Positions 1-11,500 of a stretch of 64,000 bases of DNA are shown in pieces. Position 1 is the first letter of the stretch, and the number at the start of each line of letters is the position of its first letter. A model generated the notes under the pieces. The model was given only the letters and a program-made list of their open reading frames with translations. It did no database searches and was not told where the DNA came from. A program made the position numbers and the translations under genes. Origin of the DNA: Cyanoderma ruficeps (lineage: Eukaryota > Chordata > Aves > Passeriformes > Timaliidae); NCBI GenBank assembly GCA_008694505.1, contig VZDJ01000223.1, forward strand, positions 5,865,679 through 5,929,678, read 5' to 3'.

Positions 1-3000
1 AAGGAAACCCTGCCTGTGCCTGGTCTCTCCCAGGCAGGTTCCCGTGTGTCGGCAGGTGCTTTTGCCTTGAGCAGGGACTTTGCTGAGGGGAGACTGGAGT
101 CTGAATGACATCATGGCCCCAGTGCTGGAGCCGTGCTGGTGACCGTTCTTGCGGGAGCAGCTGATGCCCGCGAAGCGCCACTGCCGGCAGTGCTGGTTCG
201 CGGGCCGGTTTCCTGCCCAGCTGTGCGACACGGCCGATTAGGAGCTGCTGTCCCACCCCAGAAGTGACTGTGCTTGGCTGCGAGGACTTCACTGTGTAAG
301 ATAAGGAAAGTGGCAGCGGCTGCGGCCTGGCTCGGGTGTTGTCAGACACAGCCCATTAGCAGGAGAGCACTGTGGGGAGCCGTTCTGCCAGCAGCGTCTG
401 CTTGCTTCCCGGAATCACCTGGAAGACATCCCGGGTCATGTCTCAGCATTAGAAATGTCCCGCTCATCCCGCTGCAGGGGACACAGGGAGTGCACAGCCA
501 CCTCCAACCGCTGCCACTGTCCCTGTGCTGGGGGCAGCACAACCCACTGCTGCCCTGAAGCCCTTAAGCTGAGTTGGTTTAGCCAAGGACATTCTGCCGA
601 GGCTGTAGCGTGGTGGGAGCCGACGGGGAGTCTCTTTCTGGTGGGATTGTGCTGACGCCAGTGTCTGCCCCACGGCTCACGGCCTCTCTTCAGCCGTCTG
701 CCACAGCAGAGAGCAAATCCCAGGGCGAGCAGCTGGCGGCACAGATGTGTGCTCCCCCTGCTCCTGCCAGGGCGTGGGGCTGCACTCCCACCCCCTTCCC
801 AGCATCTCCCCGTGGGGACAGCAGCAAGACTGAACCCATCCCAGCCCGGAACTGACCGAGAGCAGTGGTGTGGGTCAGGCGCCTCTGGACCGTGGGGAAG
901 AGGTATCCTGGCGGGGAACCGTCCTGGCTGCTCCTGCCTTGCCGAGCTGCAGCACTGGTGAGAGGGTGGTGTGGGGAGCACAGTCCTGTCCTGGGACCGT
1001 GTCCTGAGCTGGGCCCCATGACGGCTCAGACCTGGCCCCAGGGAGAGGGGGATTGGGCAGTGCTGGTAATCCCGCTTCACCCAAAGGATTACCGCTCACT
1101 CCAGCCTGGGGATTAAGGGATTTCTCTAAGCGGGGTTGATGCAGCCTCCAGCAAAGCAGCTTGTGCCTGGGGGGCCTTGCTGTCTGGGATGGGTATGCAA
1201 TGGCAGGGTGGGCTCTGCAAGGTATGGGGGATCCCCAAAGGAGGGTGGGCTGCCAGGTCAGCAGCAGGCTGGCTGAAGGGTTGCTCACCCAGGTAGTCCC
1301 TGCCCTTCTTGCCACCAGCCTGCAAAGTCAGCGGGTGCTGGCAGCCCTTTGGCACAGGTTTAGCTGTTTTGGAAGCATCCTGGGACTATGGCATGTCTCT
1401 GGGCACCAGGGAACACTGCTGGGGGAGATGCAGTTGATACCCCAGCCCCTTCCCTTGCACAGTGTGGGGTCAGCCTGGGCAAGTTGCTGGGCCCAGCTCA
1501 GGGAGCAACTCTTCCGGAGAGCTCAGGGATGGACTCTCAGGTCAAAGGCAGAGAGGTAGCGCAGGGGTAGCATCAGTCTTGGAGAGCAGAGCCAAGGGCT
1601 CAGGCAGAGGCAGTTGTCCAGTTCCTCTCCTGAGGTGTTTGGAGCAGAGAACAATGAGCCCTGCTTCTGACACTTGCAATCATGTCAGGACTGTAGCTGT
1701 GGTTAGTGAACACCCCACCTCGCCTGGACAGGGTGCAAGGACCAAGCCAGGCATTCGTGTCACTCTGTGTGGGAGATGCCACCTGGCCCTGCCTCATCCC
1801 AGTCACAGCACCCACGTGCCTGTGTCACACAGGGGTTTCTCCAGATGCCAGTCTAGGCCCAGGCAGGCGCTTGTACAGCACATGACCAGCTCAGCTCCCC
1901 TGTGCCCCTGGCTCCCTTCGCCTGCCCTTTTGCCTCCTGGTGATGTGGCAACCACTGCTCTGGCCCCTGGGAAAGGGGAAGTGGTGTTGAAAGCAGAAGG
2001 TCAGTCACATCAGCAGAGGGTGCCTGGCTACCCTCGCAGCCCTGTCAGCTGCACTTCTCCACTATTTCTCCTCCTCTCTGCAGCCACACTGCTCCCGGGA
2101 TCAGGGACTGCTCGTGCCTGCCAGGGTGCCCTTCCCTACTGCCTGCCCTGTCTGGGTTCCTGCCTGCCCCACTCAAGTTACTCCTGGCTCAGCGATCCCA
2201 GTGGATGCAGGGGCGGGTGAGCGGAGCTGTCGAGCTGCTCCTGCCCTGACAGGCCCTGGGGTTTGTTACTCATGGCCATGCCCTGTGCTCAAGATCGCTC
2301 CTGCTTTGAGGAAAGGAGCTGTCAGTCCGGTTTGGGTTTGCTCAGTGCCTGTGGGGTTGGAGGGTGCGAGGGTTGTGCATTTCCTCAGCTCCACAGCTGT
2401 CCCCCAGCCTGCAATCCCAGGGCAAAACCCCAGGTTCCTGCTGCAGGAGCCCCCCACACACCGGGGCCACAGCAGAGCGGGCAGTTCCTCTGGAGCATGA
2501 CCGGGGCTTGGTGTCTGCTGGTGCTGGCACACAGGGTTTGGCTGAGCCTGTCAGGCCGGGTCGGGGCTGGGACTCGGGCCCCCGGGAGCGGGGGCCGTGG
2601 TGGCACCCCCACGCTCGCACCGCCGCTTCTCTGGGTGCACCTTCCTTCATGCGGCGCTCGTTGCTATGCGACCGCCGGCTCCTGATGCTTAATGCTCTAA
2701 TACGGAGGGATAAAACCACTCTAAAAATACCCCGCTGCCGGCCCCCCGCGGGGTAAGGGGGCTGCCGGGGGGCAGGCGGCCTGGGCAGGGGGGCCGCTGG
2801 GAAGTTCCGAAACTCCTCGTCCTCTAAGTGGCTTTGAGCCGCCCGCTGGGGCTCCGGCGGTGGCACGGGCTGGTGTGCCGGTGCGGCGGGGATTGGCTGG
2901 GGCTGGCGCGTGGGCTCCTGCGGCTGGAGCTCCCCTGCCAGAGCCAGCTCCAGCCAGAACTGGGAGCGCTCCGGCTGCCCTGCTTGCACCCTGGCCACGG

Positions 3001-5359
3001 TACCGGGCAGCTGCCCTAGGTACTGGCTACCTGCCTGGTGCTGGGGAGCCCCCTGCTCGGCCACACGCACCTGTCTGGCCTCTGCCTGCTCCCGCCTGAC
3101 CTCTGCCTGTCCCTGCCTTGCCCTCCCGGAGCTGGTGGCATCCTGCGTGGGACCCCCGCGGCATGGGGACAGTCAGCGAGCTCTGCGCCTCCAGTTTCCA
3201 GGCATTCCTCTGCCCCTCGATGGCAGCCAAGGCAGGTAGGCACTGCGTGCCCCCCTCCCCTCCGTGCCGCGGGGTTCCCATCCCCCAGCAGACACGGCGG
3301 TGCCCATGGCTCCGGCTCCATATGGCTCTGGCTCCATATGGCTCCTGCTGGAAGCAGCACAGGGTGTCCTCACCGTCTCACTGCCTCCTTCCTCTGCCCA
3401 AGCTCGGGCCTCTGCAAGCACCGAGCCCCTGCAGGATGGATGGGCACGGGGCCCCTCTCCTGGCATTGCCCTGTGCTGGAGCTGGTGCCATGCTGGGATG
3501 AGGGTGTCGGGAGCCAGCGGTCGTGGCTGGGAGGTCACAGGCAGCCCAGCATGGCCATGGCATGTCCTGCCCCAGCCCCTCATACCCTGCCCTGCCCCGG
3601 AGGGTGTGTGAGTGCTTGGTCTCCCTCATCACAAGTGCCTGTGGCTATAGAGGGGAGGGTGGTGCTCTCCAAAGGGAATTCTGTGTGGGAAAGCCCAGCT
3701 TCTGCCATGCTGTGGGTGGTGAGCCACCTGTGTGACCTGCTGCTGTCTGCTGGTTCCTGCCCAGCTGTGGGACTGAGGGGCTGCACAGTGGGACAGGGGA
3801 TTGCAGGACCTTCTCGGCCAGCCCTGTGGCTGAGCATCTGTGGGCTCTGCTCCTCTCAAGGCCTGGCACCATAAGCAATGCTGAGAGCAGGTGAGGTGTC
3901 TGCCTGGCTGCATTCCTTGCACATGCACAGTGTCTGTAGATGTGGCTGAGCTGGTGCTCACTCAGCCATGCCGGAGGCTGGGGGTCCATGCATGGGAATG
4001 TTGGAGCCTTGTGGGACCAAGGTAGTGGCTGTGGGGGTTCCTTGATGGCTCTGGGTCAGGGAAGCGGGGTTAATGGGGTGATGGGCAGGGCTGCACAAAA
4101 GCAGGAGAGCACAGGGTCCAGCAGCCTAGGAGGGCCTGTCCTGGAGCTTCCTGGCCCCAAACCCTCCTCTTGATGCACCTCAGCTGTCGGTGGGGAAGGT
4201 TGGGGCTGACGCAACCCAGGGTGTGCACATAGCCACAGTGAAAACAGGATGTGGTATGAGGAGACAGGCAGGATGTTTCTGGGGGCCGCACGGACCCCAC
4301 CAAGAGGCACAGTGGGTAGCAGCACAAAGACATGGGCTCATCCCATGGTCTGCCTGACCCCGGGGCTGTTGCCCCTCTGGTGTGGTACAGCGTGGGCTGG
4401 CAGCAGGGCTGGCTGCTGCTGTAGCTCAGGGGGCCAAAGGACACCTCAAGGCTCCTGAAGCCTACCCTCCCCTTAGTCCATAGCTGGCATTCTGGGTGCC
4501 GTGTCTCCATCTCGTGCTGCTGAGCAGGATTTAGCTGAGTCAAGGCAACCGAAGCTGCTGCGGCCTCTTCAGGAGACTGACAGGGACAGGGACGTGCTGG
4601 GGTCGCTCCCACTGCAGGCACGACCCCACAGCGCCCAGATTTGCCATACAGGGGTCCTGCACGGAGCAGCGGGGTCCCTACAGACATCCCACAGCATGGG
4701 GGCAAGACAGTGGGGAACAACATCCCCTGGGGACTGGCATGACTCCTGGTCCTCCTCCTGATCCCAGTTCTTGTCCCAGCCAGCTGTGGGAGATGTCACG
4801 GAGCCTGCGGAGGGGACCGGGCACCAGTGGTCCCCACGGCCAGCACAGGACCCGGACCTGCAGTGGAGAGGTCTGGCAGGCACGGGGGAGCGGCAGGGTT
4901 GGGGGTCTGCTGGCGTGGGGGGGCCCAGCTGGTGGAGGGGAAGGGAGGGGACCCCGGCACTGCACACTGAGCTCAAGATGTGCCGAGTCGAGTGTCCTGG
5001 CAGACCCGGAGGAAGGAAGGGCTGGGCCAGCCCAGGGCCTGCCTGGCTGCGACCCCGGCACATCGCGTCCACCGGCCCCGAGCCAAGGAGGGGGGAGCAG
5101 GGCACTGGCGCCCCGTTTCCCAGCCAGCCGGGAGCACAGGAGTTAAGGTGCCGGCGGCTCTGTCTCACGGCGGCAGGAAAAGGGTGTTGCTGGTGCTGGC
5201 TCTCGGCGAGGCCGGGGTGACGCCCAGGAGGCCGCGGAGTTCCTTGTACGGGGGCCCTGAGTCACGGAGGAAACACCGGGGCTGCAGGTGTGCGCACCCG
5301 GCCCGGCGGAGCCCCTGGCAGCGCGGGCACGGCCAGACACGGGGGAAGGCGCTGCCACG
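1..5359. other. Non-coding GC-rich region upstream of the first CYTH1 exon seen
   Basis: I find no exon here that I can recognise. The usual CYTH1 first exon, which encodes a short acidic leader ending just before VPSDL, is not visible. It probably lies upstream of the window, which would make this stretch a long first intron. A CpG-richer patch around 2640-2960 contains an AT-rich element (CTAAAAATAC, 2721-2730) that is one base from a MEF2 consensus and could also serve as a weak TATA-like element. All long open frames here overlap one another on both strands and look like products of high GC rather than genes. Confidence 0.6.
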
Positions 5360-5560
5360 ATGGTGCTCAGGGCGGAGGGCAGCGGTGAGCCGGGCCGGGG
5401 CTCGGGGGGCGGGGGAGGGTGGCCGGTGGCTCCGTGTCTGTCTGCCCCGCTCTCCTACTGGGACACAGGCCAGGCGAGCAGGGCCCTGTACCCCGGGGGT
5501 TGCTTCGGGCGAGGTGCGGAGGGGGCACGGACTGCGATTGCTGCTCTGGGCTGCCGGTGA
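5200..5560 (+). promoter_or_regulatory. CpG-rich segment around the candidate CYTH1 alternative first exon
   Basis: CpG dinucleotides are denser here than in the flanking few kilobases, and the segment surrounds the small coding exon at 5360-5384. There is no obvious TATA box. A CpG-island alternative promoter for CYTH1 is an inference that rests on composition and on the correctly phased splice donor at 5385. Confidence 0.4.
5360..5384 (+). other. CYTH1: Candidate alternative first coding exon of CYTH1 (MVLRAEGS)
   Basis: An ATG with A at -3 and G at +4 opens a 25-nt frame, MVLRAEGS, that ends at a consensus donor (g|gtgagc). The donor phase leaves one base, which completes the Val codon of VPSDL at 7809. 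The strong start context, correct phase and CpG-rich setting support a real alternative first exon. The peptide differs from the acidic leader I know for CYTH1. Confidence 0.55.
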
Positions 5561-8500
5561 GCCCGGAGCCCGAGACAGACGGGCAAATCCCGCTGGTGGC
5601 CCCTGCTACCCCGGCGTGGATTCCTGCTGTGGGGAACCCCCGGCTTCCTGTGCTGGTGGAGAAGCCTAACCACGCTGGGATCCTGCAGTGTGGTGGGTCT
5701 CTGTGTGACTTCTGTGCCAGGCTGAAGCCAGGGGAAGTGTCTGTTCCAGCCTCCCGTCCGCCGGCACTGCTCTCTGCCTGCGGCCAGGCTCACTGGGGCT
5801 CTCCAGGGCCGCTGCTGTGCAGAGCCAGGGAAGGGTTAATGCCGCCTTCCTTCCCCAGAAAAGCTTCTGCGTCTGGGGTTTCTCTTCCTCTGGCTGCTGC
5901 TGACATGGCTGGGCTGCTTGTCACGAGTGCTCAGCCTCCACCGGGGAGGGACCTTCCGGGGCTCTGGAGCAGCCCTGCCGTCCCTGCTGCGCTGCAGTCT
6001 CATCCTGCACCACGCCTATCCCGGGGACCCCGGCTGGAGCCCCTGCCCTCTCCCAGGTGGGCAGGAAGAGGCAGAGCTTGCCTGAGGCCAGCTCCAGCCC
6101 TGGCATGAATTTGGCTTTCACTGCGGCTGGGCCAGGGGGTCTGGCGGCTGGACAGGAGGGTCCTGCAGCTAGGCAGGAGGTGGTACATGCAGCAGCCCAG
6201 GGATTTGGGGGTTTGTGTGTCTGATGAGCGCGTGTGGTGCAGCTCATCCCTCCCGAGGTGGGCCTGGGCTTGTTGTGTGTCCTGGGGGCCTGGGTGGGGG
6301 GGCTGGTGCTGGTGGGGCATGCGGAAGGTGCTGGAATACAGCTCTGGTTCTGTATGTAACTTTTAACCTGGTGCCACGAACCGACTTGTGTGGCTCAGGC
6401 TTCCTGACGTGGGAGGCTGAAAGTATTGGGAAGTGTTGGCGTTGTGTCTGAGGGACGGTGTCGCAAGCCGAGGCGCCTCAGCCTTGGCAACAAGGGCTTG
6501 TGAAGGAGGAAGCTCGTCAGACCCCAGAGCAGAGCTGGGGAAGTGCTGAGCTCGGAGATTCAGGGTGCAGGGTCACCGTCACCCCCAGGGCTCCCACAGG
6601 GCAGGAGCCCTGCAGGGAGAATCGATGTACAGTTGAGGACAGTGCTGGTCCAAAGGCACGTGGTGTCTTTGCCACTGGCATGGGGCAGTGACTGCACTGG
6701 GGACACTGGTGAGTCTGGGCTGGTGGCAACGGTGGCTGTGTACATGGTGGCACACGAGACCTCAGCGGGTCAGGGGGTGATGCTTGGCTCAGGGGAGGAC
6801 GGTGACAGCCCTACAGATGCCTGTTCCCAGCACTCCAGGGCGGGAGGTGGGGGTGACACAAGAGCTGAGGTGGCAGGTCCTGCTGCCACCTCCCTTGGGA
6901 ATGGTGCTCTAGAGGGATGGTGTTGTTTTGGTGTCCTTGCAGGTGACCTTGGTGCAACGCACAGAACCTGCTGGCAGAGGTGGGAGACATGAGCACAGTA
7001 GGAGGGCTGGGAGCACTTTTGAAGGAGCGAGTGACCTTGGGGACTGGAGGGAACAGGAATGGGATACCTTGTCACCGTGAAGCAAGGAGGTCACGTGCCA
7101 AGGAGCACTAGGAATGTTCCTGGATCAACAGGACCATGTGGTGGCCCTGGGCTTGAGCCTCAGAGATGGTGTTGGAGAGGGGGTATTTGGTTCCCTAGGG
7201 TGACAGGAAGGTGTAGATGTCGTGGTGTGCAGGTGAGGTCTGTCTGGAGGGCCACCAGCTCCAGACTCTGCCCCAGAATAAGGAATCCACTGTAGGGGGA
7301 GCTGCAAGGGTGGCCAGGAGCTGGTTTGTGTTTGGGGCTGACCTGGTGTGGCAGAAGGACCTTCAGGGCTGCAGGTCAGTGTGTAGCCTGTGCTGCAGGG
7401 CACAGCAGAGCTGCCCAGCCATGGGGAGCAGAATGGGCACCCACACCAGCCCAGCTGGGGTAGAGCAGAGTGAAATGGGGCTGGGGGAGGGCAGCAGGGC
7501 CAGGGCTGGTGGAAACAGTCTTGGAGTGATCCAGGGGCCCGTGTTGTTTCTCACTCTGTGGCAGCTGCCACAGTCTGAAGGACAGAGGCCCTGGCCCTCA
7601 AATTCTTTTCATGCCACTGGTGCCACTTGGCCTCTGTGTGGGGCCGGGGACACTGGTAGCCAGCCCAGCTCTTGCTGCTACCCAGCACCTCCATGCCCTG
7701 CCTCCACCCAGGCCCACAGCTGCTGGCTGGGAGCTGAGGCTGGGCCAGGAGCCTGCTGTCCCTGATTCCCAGGACCACACATGCTGACCTGATTGTGTCT
7801 CTGCTCAGTGCCCAGTGACCTGACCCCAGAGGAGTGCCAGGAGCTGGAGAACATCCGCCGCCGAAAGCAGGAGCTGCTGGCTGACATACAGGTGTGATGC
7901 CAAGGGGCCCACACAGTCCCCCTGTCCCAGAGACCACAGTCTGGGTGGCAGGGGACAGTGTCCCTGCCTGTATCACTGTCAGGGTCCCTGGAGCCCCATC
8001 CAGGATCCCCCATGCTGCTGCCCCACAGCTCTTCCTCTGGGGGGCTCTGGGGACAGGAAGAGGGTCCCAGCTGGGATGTGATCCCAGGTGGCAGCCAGCC
8101 CAGCCCAGCCCTGCCCTGCCAAAGCAGCCGTGCCTTTTCCTGTGCCCTGCAGAGCTCCAGGCTGTGCAGTTGAGCCAGTCTGTGCCAGCCCCTGCCTGGC
8201 ACGGGCAGGGACCAGGCCACTGCCCTGGCAAGTGCCCGTGAGGTCGGGGCTCATCTGGGACACTGTCAGTAGAGTCCCTGATTAAGGCAGCAGAGGCTAA
8301 TTACAGCCATATGCTGGGCATGATCTGAAGGGATTAGGGGTAATTTTGTTAACCTCCGAATCTCTTCCTTCCTGCATGCTGGGAGCGTGGCAGTGCTGCA
8401 GGGATTAGCAGCGGGGGGCAGCCCGCCCCACTGCCAGGGCCCTCTGAGCTGGTTCAGCCCCTGGGCAGCGCCTGGGAGTGGGGGGGGAAGGGAGGAGGGG

Positions 8501-11500
8501 CTGTGGGGCCTCTTGGGGGAATGGGGCTGTCTCCAGGGCTGGGGCTGGAGGGTTTGTAGGGGAGGCACGTCCTTGTCTCAGTGGCCCCTCTCCCCACAGC
8601 GCCTGAAGGATGAGATAGCAGAAGTGACGAATGAGATTGAGAACCTGGGCTCCACGGAGGAGAGGTGAGTCCCCAGCACCATGGAGCCCCCCCGGGCTTG
8701 CCTACGCTGTGCAGGGGCTGAGGGCAGCTGAGCCCTGCCCCACAAGTGCTGGTGTGAGCAGCTTTCCCAGCTCCTGAGCTCCGGGGAGTGGGACCCCAGG
8801 CTGATCTGCTGCTCCCAGGTCTGTTTTTCCAAGCCCCAGCCCCTCTGTCTGGCCACAGCCACTGACAGGCTTTGTTATTCTGAGCTGGTGCAGTCAGTGC
8901 CAGCCAGGATTAGGGGGGTCCCGGCAGCCGGTGGGAGCCGACTCCCAGCACCATTCCCAGTTACCCACTGGGGCGTGAAGACTGTCCCCTTGTCCCACCC
9001 TCTCCCCAGAGCCACAGCCAGCTCACCCAAGCCTCCCCGTGTCTGGGTGACCTGACAGGTGCTGTGCCTGCACCCCCTCTGCCCAGGGTGACCCCAAGGA
9101 TGTCTGTCCCACTCTGCTCCAGGGCCTGGCAGGCCAAGAGCAGCCCCAGGCCATGGTGTGGGGCAGACACAGAGCAGTGTGTTGGCTTTGCCCTGCGTGG
9201 GTCCAGCATGGGGGCCTGGGTCCCCTCAGTCCAGGCTGACCCTCCCCACAGTGCACTGCCCCAGGGGCTGCACAGAGGCAGTGGGGCCCTGCCAGGTGCT
9301 CAGAGCTGCTTCATGCCTTGCAGGAAAAACATGCAGAGGAACAAGCAGGTGGCCATGGGCAGGAAGAAGTTCAACATGGATCCCAAGAAGGTACTGTGGG
9401 ATGGGGAGCGGGGCTGGTTACCTGCCTCTGGGGGTGTGCACAGCTCTACCAGCTCCCAGTCCAGGTTCCTGGAGCTGGGCAAAGCCAGCAGCCAGGGCAG
9501 GGGCTGCCAGTCAGGGAACAGGCTGGCAGGGGCAGCCACAGACCCCCAGGTATCTCTCTTGCACCCCTCCAGGGTATCCAGTTCCTGATTGAGAACGACC
9601 TGCTGAAGAACACATGCGAGGACATTGCTCAGTTCCTGTACAAGGGAGAGGGCCTCAACAAGACAGCCATCGGCGACTACCTGGGCGAGAGGTACACTGG
9701 GCTGGGCTTTCCTGGGGGTGTTCTGGGCTCCTGCCACCTGAGAGATGGGACACTGCAGCTCTGAGCTCACGGAACAGCTGGCTGGGGGTACCTGGGGTGC
9801 TGGGGGTATTCAGTTCATGGCTGGCACTTGCAAGTGGCTGATTTGTGCAGACCAGACCAGGGATCAAGCAGGGCGTAGCTGCAGCTTTCCCCCATGAATG
9901 AACAGAGTCTGGAGAAGGGCAGGGATAGTGGAGCCACTTAGTAGTCACAGGATTGCTGATCATGCATCCCTCGTGCTCTGGCTTTGTTCCCACAGGGATG
10001 AGTTCAACATCCAAGTCCTGCATGCCTTTGTGGAGCTGCATGAATTCACCGACCTCAACCTTGTGCAGGCCCTGCGGTGAGTAAGGGGCTGGGAGCTGAG
10101 CGTGGCCCTTGAGGGTGGTGGGGGCCATGGAGCCCCCAAACAGCACCACGATTCGCTCTCCACAGGCAGTTCCTGTGGAGCTTCCGGCTGCCAGGGGAGG
10201 CACAGAAGATCGACCGGATGATGGAGGCCTTTGCCCAGCGGTACTGCCAGTGCAACCCCGGCGTCTTCCAGTCCACAGGTGAGTGCCTGTCCCAGACGGT
10301 CTCCCTGGCATCCTGCCCCGCAGCTGACTTTGCCCTCTGCCCCTGCAGACACCTGCTACGTGCTGTCCTTCGCCATCATCATGCTCAACACGAGCCTGCA
10401 CAATCCCAACGTGAAGGACAAGCCCACAGCAGAGCGGTTCATCGCCATGAACCGCGGCATCAATGACGGGGGGGACCTGCCTGAGGAGCTGCTCCAGGTG
10501 AGACCCGGGGCCAGGCTGCAAAACTGGCCCAGAGCAGGGCCCAGCACGGGGCTCCAGGGCAAAGCTGAGCTGATTCCATGTCATTGTACCAGAATCTGTA
10601 CGAGAGCATCAAGAATGAGCCCTTCAAAATCCCTGAGGACGACGGCAATGACCTCACCCACACCTTCTTCAACCCTGACCGGGAGGGCTGGCTCCTAAAG
10701 CTCGGTGAGTGCCAGCAGGAAGGGAGGGCAGGCTGTCGCCAGGGTGCAATGCCCCTGGGCTTCCCACATTTCTCCTGCTGGCCTGGCTCTTCAGAGCGTG
10801 AGGAGGCTGCAGGGACAGGCACAGCCTTCACGGGAGAGGCATCTGCACATCCAGCCCTCCATCCTGGCTGGGCAGCAGGAGCAGACTCAGCTCATGAGGC
10901 CCTGCAGAGCGGCTGGGTGGGTGTCCTGGGGGATTCTGCCTCCAGGCTGGGCAAGCCCCTGGGGTGCAGAGCTGGTACCAGGGTCTGGTGTCAGAGCACA
11001 GAGACCTCGAGGCCCGTCAGGTCACCGAGCCACAGCAGGATGTGTCGGAGCAGGCCCCCGGGAGCAAGCGGCGAGCTGCCCCAGGCTGCGTCCCCCCTCC
11101 ATACCACAGACAAGCCCCTGCCTCACCTTCCCACGGCATTATCACCTCCGCATCCCGGCTCCACATGCAGGCAGCATGCATGGCATCCCTGCTGCACCGC
11201 CCGGCTCCACAGCCGGAGCCCTCCGCGCCCTGGCTCCTGTGGCTTCTCTTCTTGGCACCTCTGGGGGTTCCTCTGCCCGGGTTTAGAGACGGGGAATGGG
11301 TGTTGGCAGGATCGGGGTCCAGTGGGGTGTTTCCCCAGGGTTCTAGCTGGGGTCAGAACTCCTGATACATGGCCAACCCCTTGGGAGGGGAGAGCAGGAG
11401 CTGCCTTCTCCCTGCCCTGGGGTGGGGGGACCCAGGACAGCCTCAGGCTCTCCTGTGCCTGACTGGAGGGACCTGCACACCCAGGTTCAGGTTGGCACCA

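Noticed and set aside
2342..3070. 242-residue open frame on the minus strand
   Set aside because: Pro/Arg/Gln-rich low-complexity translation of GC-rich DNA, with no family resemblance, no exon signals and competing frames on the other strand.
3163..3235. Another possible CYTH1 first exon (ATG at 3163 or 3220, phase-1 donor gtaggc at 3236)
   Set aside because: The phase fits exon 2, but one donor in three would by chance. The start context and CpG setting are weaker than at 5360, and the peptide resembles nothing I know.
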